From CALXQW01 sp031553045 (GTDB taxonomy: Bacteria > Verrucomicrobiota > Verrucomicrobiia > Opitutales > Intestinicryptomonadaceae): a DNA stretch of 64,000 nucleotides. Under the pieces are notes generated by a model that saw only the letters and a list, made by a program, of their open reading frames with translations, did not search any database and was not told where the DNA came from. The first letter of the stretch is position 1. Every line of letters begins with the position of its first letter. The position numbers were made by a program, and so were the translations under genes. This document shows positions 27,968-36,733 of this stretch, piece after piece. The stretch is taken from the NCBI GenBank assembly GCA_031553045.1, contig JAVBLZ010000006.1:434001-498000 (forward strand), written 5' to 3'.

Positions 27968-29545
27968 ATGAATTGGCAAAGATTTCAAAAGTATTTTCTA
28001 GACATAAAACAGCTCGGCTTCAGTTTGGACGTAAGCCGCGTTTCCTTTGATACGGCATTCCTAAATTCCATGGAAGCGAAGGTAAGAAAGGCTATCAAAG
28101 ATATGCTCCTTATAGAAAAAGGCGCAATTTGGAATATTGACGAAAAAAGAATGGTGGGTCATTATTGGCTACGCAGTCCTGAAAAGTCGCCCGTTGACAG
28201 CATTAAAGAGGACATCGTAAATACCAACATCAAAATTAAGGATTTTGCAAAAAAGATTCATTCCGGCGAAATCAAAGGTTCTGCGGGTAAATTTGAAAAT
28301 GTGCTTTGCATAGGCATAGGCGGCTCGGCGCTGGGCCCGCAATTTGTGGGGGAAGCCCTCTCCCAGCCAAATTCAGACAAGATGAAAATTTATTTCTTGG
28401 ACAATACAGACCCTGACGGTTTTGATTTGGTCTTTGAAAAAATCGGCGCAAACTTGGGCAAGACTTTGGCGATTGTAACTTCAAAATCCGGCGGCACGCC
28501 TGAGCCTCGCAACGCAATGCTTGAGGCAATTAAAAGATATGAAAATGCCGGTTTGGAATTTGCAAAACACGCCATTGTTACAACTGGTGAAGGCAGCGCT
28601 CTCGACAAATTTGCCAAAGAAAAATCCTTTTTGGAATTCTTCCCAATGTGGGACTGGGTCGGCGGCAGAACCAGCGAATTTGCCGCAGTTGGCCTTTTGC
28701 CTGCGGCTTTGCAGGGTATAGATATTGACGAAATGCTCTTGGGCGGAAAGCTCATGGACGAAGCCACTTTGAATGAAAACATCCTTGAGAATCCTGCCAT
28801 GCTCATGGCGGCAATGTGGTATTACTGTACCGGAGGCGCAGGAAAAAAAGACTTGGTGATGCTGCCTTACAAAGACAGGCTGCTCTTAATTTCCAGATAC
28901 CTTCAACAGCTCATTATGGAATCTTTGGGCAAGGAGCTTGATTTGGAGGGCAAAGTTGTCGAGCAAGGCATATCCGTCTATGGCAACAAAGGCTCTACCG
29001 ACCAGCACGCTTACGTGCAGCAGTTAAGAGACGGTATAAACAATTTCTTTGTAACATTTATAGAAGTCTTGAAAGATAGAGACGGCGAAAGCATTTTTGT
29101 AGAGCCAAACATCACCAGTGGCGATTATCTGCAAGGCTTCTATCTTGGCACTCGTGAGGCGCTCACAGCCAAGAAAAGAGACAATATCACAATCACAATT
29201 TCAGAAGTTTCGGCAAAAACCGTTGGCGCATTGATAGCTCTTTTTGACAGGGCAACGGGCTTCTATGCATCATTTATAAATATAAACGCCTATCATCAAC
29301 CCGGAGTTGAGGCCGGTAAAAAAGCGGCAGGCGAAATATTGAAAATTGAATCGCAAATCATTGATATTTTGGGCAATTCAAAGAATCCCATGAGCATTGA
29401 TGAAATTGCCAATGAAATTAAGCTTGAAAATCAGAAAGAAATTGTGTTTAAGTTGTTGACACATTTGGTAGCCAATCCTTGCCGAGGCGTTAAAATTGCT
29501 TCCGGCAGTGGTTTCTCAGATACAAGATTTACTATAAAAAAATAA
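27968..29545 (+). CDS. pgi: Glucose-6-phosphate isomerase
   Basis: Interconverts glucose-6-phosphate and fructose-6-phosphate in glycolysis and gluconeogenesis. The 525-aa protein contains the family blocks CIGIGGSALGPQFV, TSKSGGTPEPRN (phosphate loop), DWVGGRTSEFAAVG, the catalytic Glu region YGNKGSTDQHAYVQQL and the late Lys region NINAYHQPGVEAGKKA. It is longer than the compact Bacillus type and of the kind found in Chlamydiae and Verrucomicrobiota. No Shine-Dalgarno precedes the ATG. It leads an operon with the coiled-coil protein, 1 bp downstream. Confidence 0.96.
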   Translation: MNWQRFQKYFLDIKQLGFSLDVSRVSFDTAFLNSMEAKVRKAIKDMLLIEKGAIWNIDEKRMVGHYWLRSPEKSPVDSIKEDIVNTNIKIKDFAKKIHSGEIKGSAGKFENVLCIGIGGSALGPQFVGEALSQPNSDKMKIYFLDNTDPDGFDLVFEKIGANLGKTLAIVTSKSGGTPEPRNAMLEAIKRYENAGLEFAKHAIVTTGEGSALDKFAKEKSFLEFFPMWDWVGGRTSEFAAVGLLPAALQGIDIDEMLLGGKLMDEATLNENILENPAMLMAAMWYYCTGGAGKKDLVMLPYKDRLLLISRYLQQLIMESLGKELDLEGKVVEQGISVYGNKGSTDQHAYVQQLRDGINNFFVTFIEVLKDRDGESIFVEPNITSGDYLQGFYLGTREALTAKKRDNITITISEVSAKTVGALIALFDRATGFYASFININAYHQPGVEAGKKAAGEILKIESQIIDILGNSKNPMSIDEIANEIKLENQKEIVFKLLTHLVANPCRGVKIASGSGFSDTRFTIKK

Positions 29546-29546
29546 T

Positions 29547-30557
29547 ATGAAACACCTCCCCCTAATCTTAAAGATAGTAGCCATTTTGGGTGCGGCTTTT
29601 GCCGTTTACGCTTGGATGGATACTAAAGGTCAAATTAAAGACTCTATGGCGCATATGACTTCGCTTTCCGGCGACAATATCGTCTCAAAATCGTCTACAA
29701 TTCCACAACACTTGAAAGATAAAGAAACTTTCAAGAAAAATTGGGACGCAGAGTCTGCAAAGTCTAAAAACCTTGAGGGCAAAATTGCCGAGATGAATAG
29801 CGACCTTGAGGCTGAACGTTCAAAAAGTATTCAAATAAATAATGAGCTTCAAAAGAAAAATGCCGAGCTTCGCACGGCAAATCTTTCCATTGAATCCGGC
29901 AAAAAGAAAATTGCCGAAGACGCATCCACCATAGAAGCTCTCAAGCAGGAAATCATAAACACCAAGTCTTTGCTTGCACAGACGAATGAAGCTGATGAGC
30001 TCAAGAAAAAAGTTTCAACACTTGAAGCTGATTTGGCGGACAAAGAAAAACTCCTTGCTGATGCCACAGAAAAGCTCAAGATTCTTGAAGCTTCTGAAAT
30101 TGTAGAAGTTATAGAGGTTGACCCAACCACAGGCAAACAAGTAAAGCGCAAGGTTGTAAAAACGCCTTACATTCCAAATGGCGATATCGCAACAATCTTG
30201 CGTGTAGATTTGCCCACTGAAAAGGCAAACATTCTTGCTTTCAATCGCGGTTCTAAAGACAATCTTGAAGTTGGTCAAAAACTCGTCTTGAAAAGAGAGG
30301 GTGAAAAAGTTGCCGAAGTTGTAGTAGATACGGTTTATGAAGACTATTCTATTGCAATAGCCGACATGAAAGTTGGCATCCCTGAAACTATTGAAGTTGG
30401 CGATTTGCTTGAGTTGGCACAAGTTGCAAAACACGCTAGCAATGGCGTAGCGCCTGTAAAAGAAGCTGACGGCTCTGCCGAAGGCGCTGCTGAAACTTCA
30501 ACAGAAGCCCCAGCACCTGAAGCGCCTGCCGCCGAAGAAGCGCCAGCATCAATGTAA
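29547..30557 (+). CDS. Membrane-anchored coiled-coil protein, function unknown
   Basis: A 336-aa protein with one N-terminal membrane helix (about residues 6-22), a long coiled coil (about 60-190, rich in K, E, A and L heptads), a beta-rich module (about 200-290: NGDIATILRVDLPTEKANILAF, NLEVGQKLVLKREGEKVAEVVV) and an Ala/Pro/Glu-rich tail. The module has the look of a small surface or scaffold domain; I cannot name a family. It begins 1 bp after pgi and is followed 1 bp later by a 62-aa lipoprotein, so all three are one transcript ending at 30790. Confidence 0.75.
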   Translation: MKHLPLILKIVAILGAAFAVYAWMDTKGQIKDSMAHMTSLSGDNIVSKSSTIPQHLKDKETFKKNWDAESAKSKNLEGKIAEMNSDLEAERSKSIQINNELQKKNAELRTANLSIESGKKKIAEDASTIEALKQEIINTKSLLAQTNEADELKKKVSTLEADLADKEKLLADATEKLKILEASEIVEVIEVDPTTGKQVKRKVVKTPYIPNGDIATILRVDLPTEKANILAFNRGSKDNLEVGQKLVLKREGEKVAEVVVDTVYEDYSIAIADMKVGIPETIEVGDLLELAQVAKHASNGVAPVKEADGSAEGAAETSTEAPAPEAPAAEEAPASM

Positions 30558-30558
30558 T

Positions 30559-30747
30559 ATGAAGCGCATTTTAACAGTGATTGTAACTTTGTGCGCCTTA
30601 TTTTTAGGCGCATGTTCCACCACTCCTGAAAATGACACGGATGGTCGCAAACCCACAAGGCAAAGCAATTCCGGCGATTTGCCTTGGGCAAAACCCGCCT
30701 CTTGGGAGGGCGGTCTGCCGGGTATGCCAAACAACGCACCGAGATAA
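30559..30747 (+). CDS. Short lipoprotein with C-terminal WEGG-PGMP motif
   Basis: A 62-aa lipoprotein: signal peptide MKRILTVIVTLCALFLGAC, lipobox LGAC, acylated Cys19. The mature part is about 44 residues and ends LPWAKPASWEGGLPGMP. No enzyme domain fits in this size; it may be a structural or assembly factor. It lies 1 bp after the coiled-coil gene and directly before the terminator at 30765-30795. Confidence 0.75.
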   Translation: MKRILTVIVTLCALFLGACSTTPENDTDGRKPTRQSNSGDLPWAKPASWEGGLPGMPNNAPR

Positions 30748-30764
30748 TTTCATCTATATTTTTT

Positions 30765-30795
30765 AAAGCGCACTATAATTGGTGCGCTTTTTTTA
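30765..30795 (+). terminator. Intrinsic terminator of the pgi operon
   Basis: Stem AAAGCGCAC / GTGCGCTTT (9 bp, 8-nt loop) followed by a run of T. Confidence 0.88.
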
Positions 30796-30843
30796 ACGCT
30801 CCATATATTTTCATATAGACTGGCTTTTTTTGTTTTTAAACTA

Positions 30844-30869
30844 ATATGCTTGAAAGAATTTTAGCATAT
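30844..30869. promoter_or_regulatory. Inverted repeat upstream of the transhydrogenase operon
   Basis: ATATGCT (30844-30850) and AGCATAT (30863-30869) form a 7-bp inverted repeat with a 12-nt spacer, ending 19 bp before the pntA start. It could be an operator or a leader hairpin; no regulator is identified. Confidence 0.35.
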
Positions 30870-30888
30870 ATTAAAGTGCCTCGTCATA

Positions 30889-32010
30889 ATGAAATCGTTA
30901 TTCATTCCCAAAGAGTGCCACGCAAATGAAACTCGTGTGGCGTTGATACCTTCCGATGCGGCAAAACTTGTAAAAGCCGGTTGGGAAGTAAGCGTAGAAA
31001 CTTCCGCAGGCTTGCTATCCGGCTTTGCAGATGCGGATTATGCAAACGCAGGCGCAAAAATTGCGGCCTCCGATGAAATTAAAGATGCGGACTTTGTTGC
31101 TAGCGTAAACAAACCATCGCCTGCCGATATTGCAAAGCGCAAAAGCGGTTCATTCCACATCAGTTTGCTAGACCCTTTTAACGAAAAAGACTTATTGCAA
31201 GACTTTGCAAATAAAAATGTGAATGCTGCAAGTTTTGAAATGATACCTCGCTCAACAATAGCCCAAAAGATGGACGTGCTTAGTTCTCAGGCAAACTTGG
31301 CGGGCTACTTCAGCGTTGTCAAGGCGGCGGAAGTGATAGACAAGGCGATCCCAATGATGATGACTCCTGCGGGCACTATATCGCCGCTTAAATTTTTCAT
31401 TGTAGGCGTGGGCGTTGCGGGCTTGCAGGCAATAGCCACCGCAAAGCGCATGGGCGCTAGGGTCGAAGCTTTTGACACCCGCCCTGTGGTTGAAGAACAA
31501 GTTAAAAGCTTGGGCGCAAAATTCGTGAAGATAGATTTGGGACAGACGGGTCAGACAGAGCAAGGCTACGCAAAAGAACTCACTGCGGAGCAAATTGAGC
31601 TTCAGCAAAAAGGCATGACAAAAGTTTGCGCACAGTCAGACGTAATCATAACTACGGCAAAATTATTTGGCAGAAAAGCCCCAAGAATCATCACGGCAGA
31701 AATGGTTTCAGCCATGAAAAGCGGCAGTGTAATCATAGATTTGGCGGTTGAAAGCGGCGGCAATGTGGAAGGCTCAAAACCTGATGAAATTGTTGTAACT
31801 TCAAACGGCGTAAAGATAGTCGGCATTTGCAATCTTGAAGGTTCAATACCGTCTTCGGCAAGCCAGATGTTCAGCGCAAACGTCTATAATTTTATTGAGC
31901 ACTTCTCAACTAAAGACGAAGGTTTTGTGTTGGATATCAACAACGATATCCTCAAATCTACAGTTGTCGTTTACAACGGCGCTGTTACTGATTCACGCTT
32001 TAAAAAATAA
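30889..32010 (+). CDS. pntA: NAD(P) transhydrogenase subunit alpha, part 1 (soluble NAD-binding)
   Basis: The proton-translocating transhydrogenase passes hydride between NADH and NADP+ at the inner membrane. This 373-aa protein is the soluble dI domain: KECHANETRVALIPSDAAKL at the N-terminus, the Rossmann motif VGVGVAGLQAIATAKRMGARVEAFD, the mobile-loop and RQD-like region, and IDLAVESGGNVEGS. The split alpha (this gene plus a 95-aa membrane part) is the Rhodospirillum-type three-subunit arrangement. It is first of three genes with 9-bp and 2-bp gaps. Confidence 0.95.
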   Translation: MKSLFIPKECHANETRVALIPSDAAKLVKAGWEVSVETSAGLLSGFADADYANAGAKIAASDEIKDADFVASVNKPSPADIAKRKSGSFHISLLDPFNEKDLLQDFANKNVNAASFEMIPRSTIAQKMDVLSSQANLAGYFSVVKAAEVIDKAIPMMMTPAGTISPLKFFIVGVGVAGLQAIATAKRMGARVEAFDTRPVVEEQVKSLGAKFVKIDLGQTGQTEQGYAKELTAEQIELQQKGMTKVCAQSDVIITTAKLFGRKAPRIITAEMVSAMKSGSVIIDLAVESGGNVEGSKPDEIVVTSNGVKIVGICNLEGSIPSSASQMFSANVYNFIEHFSTKDEGFVLDINNDILKSTVVVYNGAVTDSRFKK

Positions 32011-32019
32011 GGTTTAATT

Positions 32020-32307
32020 ATGGAAATAATTTTATTGCTATTCATATTCACGCTTGCGGCGTTTTTGGGTTTTGAGCTTATCTCAAAAGTTCCAAGCCAA
32101 TTACACACCCCTCTCATGAGTGGTTCAAACGCAATTAGCGGCATTACTATCGTGGGCGCTTTAATTGCAACAGGCGGCACTGCCGGCTCTTGGTTTGCCA
32201 CAATACTGGGCTTTACCGCTTTGGTGTTGGCAGGTATTAACGTAGTGGGCGGCTACATGGTAACAAACAGAATGCTTGAGATGTTTAAAAAGAAAGGGGG
32301 AAAATAA
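32020..32307 (+). CDS. NAD(P) transhydrogenase subunit alpha, part 2 (membrane)
   Basis: A 95-aa protein with three to four transmembrane helices making up the first half of the proton channel (dII). LHTPLMSGSNAISGITIVGAL is the conserved signature and NVVGGYMVTNRMLEMFKKK the conserved C-terminus. It sits between the soluble alpha part (9 bp upstream) and pntB (2 bp downstream), as in three-subunit enzymes. Confidence 0.95.
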   Translation: MEIILLLFIFTLAAFLGFELISKVPSQLHTPLMSGSNAISGITIVGALIATGGTAGSWFATILGFTALVLAGINVVGGYMVTNRMLEMFKKKGGK

Positions 32308-32309
32308 TA

Positions 32310-33749
32310 ATGAACCCCGTAATTATAAATATTGCATATATAGTATCCAGCGTAATTTTTATCTTTGGTATAAAGATGCTGGGCAAGGCTGAAACCGCAC
32401 GCAAAGGCAATTTGCTTTCATCTTTCGGCATGTTGATAGCGGTGGTATTCACCCTTTTGGATAAAAAGATTTTAGACGCCTCAGACCCTATAACTTGGGC
32501 TCTAATAGCCGGCGGTTTGCTTTTGGGCGCACTCATTGGCTTTGTAATGGCAAAAAAAGTGCAGATGACAGGCATGCCTGAAATGGTCGCCCTTCTCAAC
32601 GGTTTCGGCGGTTTGGCAAGTTTGATTGTAGGCTGGGCTGAATATCATTTTGATTTTATAAAATCTACCGATACCGGCGTTCAGACACTCGTAAAACATG
32701 ATATTGATACGTTTTCAAAATTTGCAATCGTAGCTACAATCTTGATTGGCGGCGTAACTTTCACGGGCAGTCTTTACGCTTGGGGCAAGCTTTCTGGCAA
32801 GATTTCTGGCAAGGCTCAGGTTTTTGCAAACCAAAAAATTGTAAACGCAATTATTGCCATAGCCTCTCTTGCGGTTTCCGTTGCCTATATTATTAATGGC
32901 GATTACCAAATTGGATACGCCTTACTGGCGGCAGCCATAGTTTTATCGCTGGTTTTGGGCGTTGCAGGCGTCATGCCTATCGGCGGGGGCGATATGCCTG
33001 TTGTAATTTCACTCCTCAACAGTTTAAGCGGTATAGCCGCTTCTGCAGCCGGCTTTGTGATTCAAAATAATGTCTTGGTTGTGGCTGGCTGTTTGGTGGG
33101 AGCAAGCGGCGTAATTCTGACCGTCATCATGTGTAAAGCTATGAATAGAACGCTTACAAATGTGTTGTTCTCCGGCTTTGGCGCAAATACTGAAGACGCT
33201 TCGGGGGCAGAAGAAGGCGAAATGAAGGCAATCTCTACCGACGACGCTTTTTATGTCTTGGAAGCCGCACAGAATGTGGTCATTGTGCCAGGCTACGGTA
33301 TGGCTGTTGCGCAAGCTCAACACGCCGTGAAAGAGCTTGGGGAATTGCTTGAAAAGAACGGCGCACAAGTTCAATACGCAATACATCCTGTTGCCGGCAG
33401 AATGCCCGGCCACATGAATGTCTTGCTTGCTGAGGCAGACGTGCCTTATGAACAGCTAAAAGAAATGCAAGACGTGAATCCTTTGATGGAAACTGTGGAT
33501 GTTGTGATTATCATTGGCGCTAACGACGTCGTGAATCCCGCCGCCGCCAACGACAAATCCAGCCCAATTTACGGTATGCCTATCATTGAAGCTTACAAGG
33601 CAAAGAGCGTATTTTGCTTGAAGCGCGGTCAGGGTGCGGGTTTTTCCGGTTTAGTAAACAAGCTCTTCTACATGCCCAATTCACGCATGATTTATGGCGA
33701 CGCAAAGGCCACTATGACTGCTTTGGTTGCGCAATTTAAAGACAAGTAA
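32310..33749 (+). CDS. pntB: NAD(P) transhydrogenase subunit beta
   Basis: A 479-aa protein with about nine transmembrane helices (dII) followed by the NADP(H)-binding dIII. Family motifs include MTGMPEMVALLNGFGGLASL, GGDMPVVISLLNSLSG, the NADP site VPGYGMAVAQAQHAVKEL, HPVAGRMPGHMNVLLAEA, and the C-terminal GANDVVNPAA and KRGQGAGFSG. The complex uses the proton gradient to drive NADPH formation. It ends the operon before the terminator at 33775. Confidence 0.96.
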   Translation: MNPVIINIAYIVSSVIFIFGIKMLGKAETARKGNLLSSFGMLIAVVFTLLDKKILDASDPITWALIAGGLLLGALIGFVMAKKVQMTGMPEMVALLNGFGGLASLIVGWAEYHFDFIKSTDTGVQTLVKHDIDTFSKFAIVATILIGGVTFTGSLYAWGKLSGKISGKAQVFANQKIVNAIIAIASLAVSVAYIINGDYQIGYALLAAAIVLSLVLGVAGVMPIGGGDMPVVISLLNSLSGIAASAAGFVIQNNVLVVAGCLVGASGVILTVIMCKAMNRTLTNVLFSGFGANTEDASGAEEGEMKAISTDDAFYVLEAAQNVVIVPGYGMAVAQAQHAVKELGELLEKNGAQVQYAIHPVAGRMPGHMNVLLAEADVPYEQLKEMQDVNPLMETVDVVIIIGANDVVNPAAANDKSSPIYGMPIIEAYKAKSVFCLKRGQGAGFSGLVNKLFYMPNSRMIYGDAKATMTALVAQFKDK

Positions 33750-33774
33750 ATCAAAAAGTTTTTATATATTACTT

Positions 33775-33806
33775 AAAGCGGTGTCTAATCAACATCGCTT
33801 TTTTTA
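33775..33806 (+). terminator. Intrinsic terminator of the transhydrogenase operon
   Basis: Stem AAAGCGGTGT / ACATCGCTTT (10 bp with one G-U pair), 7-nt loop, then a T run. Confidence 0.85.
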
Positions 33807-33853
33807 TGCCTAAAGGATGTAAGCAAACATCTATCTATAAAGTTTATATACTC

Positions 33854-33883
33854 TTGACACAAATGGTTTCTAGCTCATATTCA
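33854..33883 (+). promoter_or_regulatory. Possible promoter of the acyltransferase gene
   Basis: TTGACA at 33854-33859 with TATTCA at 33878-33883 (18-bp spacer). It would start transcription shortly before the inferred TTG start codon at 33912. Confidence 0.4.
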
Positions 33884-33911
33884 AAGCATCTTATTAAAAT
33901 CAGGCAGAGTA

Positions 33912-35141
33912 TTGAACAGATTAGTAACCCACCTAGATAAATCCAAAAGAGCCGTAGGCCTTGATATGCTAAGAATACTCTTGGCAGGCATGGTGCTTTT
34001 AAACCATATAATACGGCAAGGTGGAGTTTATGAGGCTCTATCTTTAAACGCAATCTCCATTAATTATGAACTTTGCAGAGTTTTAGAAATTTTCACAATC
34101 TGCGCTGTAAATTGTTATGGGCTTATTACGGGTTATATTTACTCAAAAACCCCCGTGCGCTACACAAGCGTGTTTTTGCTTTGGTGTAAGGTTGCTCTCT
34201 ACTGTATAAGTATTACATTATTATTTAAAATATTTGCGCCGCAATATGTGCAAATTCAGCATTATATCAATATGCTGTTCCCCGTATATAGAGTACAATA
34301 TTGGTACATATCCGCCTACATTCCGCTATTTTTCATATTGCCCTACATATCTCACTTTGTGAACACACTCACAAGGGCGCAGATGTTTAAAATTGCGATA
34401 ATCATAATAGTATTATTCCCATTCTTGAGCACTTGTTTTTTGAAGTTCAAATTTTTTGCAAACGGCGGGCACTCTCCATTTTGGGTTTTATGCCTGTTCA
34501 TTCTTGGCACTATCATTGGCAAGCTAGATTTGAATATACGCAAAAGAACCGCAATACTTGCGATACTGTTTTGCGTGTTCGCAACCTTTGCCTTAAAGAT
34601 GGGTATAGATTCCTTCTATGTTTGGAAAGGCCGTGAAATCCCATTGCGTACTGCTTTGATTGGAGACTGTGCGCCGCTAATAGTAATGCAGTCTATATTT
34701 ATTGTGATGCTGGCAATCAGGATAGACTTCAAGAATAAATATCTGATTTGGGCTTTTACCTTTTTTGCGCCGCTTTCATTTTCGGTCTATATCATACACA
34801 CGCACCCTCTTATATTTGGACATATTTTTGAGGGCGCATTCAGGTTTCTTGCAAACAAAGACTGGTATATCATGTTGCCAAGCATGTTTGGCATAGTTGC
34901 CTGCATAGTTTTTATCTGCTGCCTTATAGACTACTTTTTTGTGGAACTTTTCTTCAAACTAATCCGCATAAGAAAGATTGCTGAATTTGTCATCTACACA
35001 TTCATCAATAACTTTAAAAGAATTGATGCTGTCAGAGAAAATGACGAAGAAGTGCTTGAGCCTCTCGACTCCGTGAAGTACTACTCAATCAAGGCAAACA
35101 AAAAGCGTCCGCCTGAAAGCCAAGAAGAATCTAAGCAATAG
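33912..35141 (+). CDS. Acyltransferase 3 family membrane protein
   Basis: A 409-aa protein with about ten transmembrane helices. The N-terminal KRAVGLDMLRILLAGMVLLNHI block carries the conserved Arg and His of acyltransferase-3 (OafA/WecH-like) proteins, which O-acetylate or succinylate surface polysaccharides, lipids or peptidoglycan. The C-terminal 50 residues are cytoplasmic and charged. No ATG precedes the conserved N-terminal block: the frame is open from 33858 and the only usable start is TTG at 33912, so the start is somewhat uncertain. Its target is unknown. It is convergent with rsmD (11-bp overlap). Confidence 0.82.
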   Translation: MNRLVTHLDKSKRAVGLDMLRILLAGMVLLNHIIRQGGVYEALSLNAISINYELCRVLEIFTICAVNCYGLITGYIYSKTPVRYTSVFLLWCKVALYCISITLLFKIFAPQYVQIQHYINMLFPVYRVQYWYISAYIPLFFILPYISHFVNTLTRAQMFKIAIIIIVLFPFLSTCFLKFKFFANGGHSPFWVLCLFILGTIIGKLDLNIRKRTAILAILFCVFATFALKMGIDSFYVWKGREIPLRTALIGDCAPLIVMQSIFIVMLAIRIDFKNKYLIWAFTFFAPLSFSVYIIHTHPLIFGHIFEGAFRFLANKDWYIMLPSMFGIVACIVFICCLIDYFFVELFFKLIRIRKIAEFVIYTFINNFKRIDAVRENDEEVLEPLDSVKYYSIKANKKRPPESQEESKQ

Positions 35142-35700
35142 CCGCTTTACGTCTGAGAATAATTTGCGTGGGCTTGCCTTTGCTTTTTTTGCCCAGCCTG
35201 CCGCTTTGCTCAAAACCTGAATTTTCGGGCAATTCAAATTCCGCAGGGGCTTCCAAAATTATTGATGTTTCATCTGAAGAAAGACGTGTTAAAAGCTCAA
35301 GAAGCCTTTGAGTAAGCCCGTGGCTGCCGAAGACATCATAAGGCGGATCTGCAAAAATTATATCTGGAAAAGAATCTTGTTTTAATTTGAATGCGTCTAT
35401 GGGCAAAACCTTCATGGAGACATCGCCAAGCGCCCTGCCAATTTGTAAGACATTTTTATTAAGACAAAGCAAAGCGCGCCTGTCTTTTTCTACAAATATT
35501 GCAGATTTTGCCCCTCTGCTTAACGCCTCCAGACCGTAAGCGCCCGTGCCTGCAAATAAATCTAAAACTTTTGCGCCTACAATAGAATTGCCAAGGCTTG
35601 AAAATACCGCCTGTCTTGCGGCATCGGTAGCCGGTCTTGTAGATTCCCCTCTTGGGGAGTCCAATAACAATCCTCTTGCATTTCCAGACGTAATTCTCAT
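35131..35700 (-). CDS. rsmD: 16S rRNA (guanine(966)-N(2))-methyltransferase RsmD
   Basis: SAM-dependent methyltransferase modifying 16S rRNA G966. The 189-aa protein begins MRITSGNARGLLLDSPRG and contains RPATDAARQAVFSSL, the SAM motif VLDLFAGTGAYGLEALSRGA and the catalytic FADPPYD. A longer frame reaching 35820 would cross the divergent gene; the ATG at 35700 is the family start. Only 16 bp separate it from the divergently transcribed lpxR-like gene. Confidence 0.93.
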   Translation of the reverse strand: MRITSGNARGLLLDSPRGESTRPATDAARQAVFSSLGNSIVGAKVLDLFAGTGAYGLEALSRGAKSAIFVEKDRRALLCLNKNVLQIGRALGDVSMKVLPIDAFKLKQDSFPDIIFADPPYDVFGSHGLTQRLLELLTRLSSDETSIILEAPAEFELPENSGFEQSGRLGKKSKGKPTQIILRRKAAIA

Positions 35701-35716
35701 TTTAAATGGAATAGTT

Positions 35717-36733
35717 ATGAAAAAAATTTTTGCATTGTCAATTATACATGTTGCCTCTGCTGCCTTGCAAACTCTATGCGCAGGGCAAATTGAATCCGCA
35801 ACAAATAAAGATTTCCACAACTTTAGTTTTTATTGGGAAAACGACATTGGTTTTTCCGACAGATATTATACCAACGGAATAAATTTTCAATACACGGCAA
35901 ACGGTAACGACTGGTGGGTCAACTATTTGCAGTTTGAATTTTTAAATTTGTTCGTGCCTGAAAATAGACAATCTTTCCAAACGGTCTCATTTGGACAAAA
36001 TATGTACACTTCAGATTTTATCACAAATCCAAATCCGCCTATGAATCAGCATCCTTATAGCGGGTTTCTTTATCTGAATGCGGTGTCGCATTTGATTTCT
36101 GAAAACCGTCTGGATTCTTTTGGAATTACACTGGGGATAGTGGGTCCTGAATCTTTTGCCGAACAAACGCAGACCACATATCATGATCTGATTGGCTCCG
36201 ACAAACCTCTTGGATGGCACACCCAGCTTCAGGATGAACCAGGTATTATACTCTCCTACAATCATTCTGAAAGACTCTTTGAATACTCAGTAAATCAGAC
36301 GGGCATAATGACAGATTTTATAGGCTCTTTGGGGGCAAATTTGGGGAATGTAATTACGGAGGGCCGCATACGTGGTCTTTGGCGCATAGGCTTTAATTTG
36401 CCCAAAAGTTTTGACGTATCAAGCATAGACTATGCGGCGGCAAATGCGCCTATATATCAGACTTCTCAAGCGCCTTACTGGCATAGTTTCATTTTTGCGG
36501 GCGCAACGGCAAGATTTGTGGGCTACGATATTGCATTAGACGGCAACACTTACAGGGCAAAAACGCACGATACAGATTCAAGGCCCATAGTTGGCGAGTT
36601 TATGGCAGGCATATCCAACCGCTATGAATACGTGCAATTAGACCTCACTTGGAGGGTGCGCACCGCCGATTATTACTCTCAAAATTATGAACCTCAGTAT
36701 ATTTGGACATTTTGCGCAAAAATATTTTGGTAA
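35717..36733 (+). CDS. LpxR-family (DUF2219) lipid A 3-O-deacylase-like outer-membrane protein
   Basis: LpxR removes the 3'-acyloxyacyl group of lipid A at the outer membrane in a Ca2+-dependent manner. The 338-aa product has a signal peptide (MKKIFALSIIHVASAALQ, cleaved near CAG) and the family motif FYWENDIGFSDRYYTNGINFQYT (shown in part), with the conserved Asn-Asp and Tyr-Thr-Asn-Gly. Many amphipathic strands and a C-terminal aromatic residue (KIFW) support a beta-barrel. An in-frame extension from 35546 lies antisense to rsmD and is not used. Activity is inferred from family; it may remodel the product of the acyltransferase at 13346. Confidence 0.82.
   Translation: MKKIFALSIIHVASAALQTLCAGQIESATNKDFHNFSFYWENDIGFSDRYYTNGINFQYTANGNDWWVNYLQFEFLNLFVPENRQSFQTVSFGQNMYTSDFITNPNPPMNQHPYSGFLYLNAVSHLISENRLDSFGITLGIVGPESFAEQTQTTYHDLIGSDKPLGWHTQLQDEPGIILSYNHSERLFEYSVNQTGIMTDFIGSLGANLGNVITEGRIRGLWRIGFNLPKSFDVSSIDYAAANAPIYQTSQAPYWHSFIFAGATARFVGYDIALDGNTYRAKTHDTDSRPIVGEFMAGISNRYEYVQLDLTWRVRTADYYSQNYEPQYIWTFCAKIFW

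Noticed and set aside
35546..35716. N-terminal extension of the LpxR-like protein
   Set aside because: The extra 57 codons run antisense to rsmD and precede a clean signal peptide at 35717.
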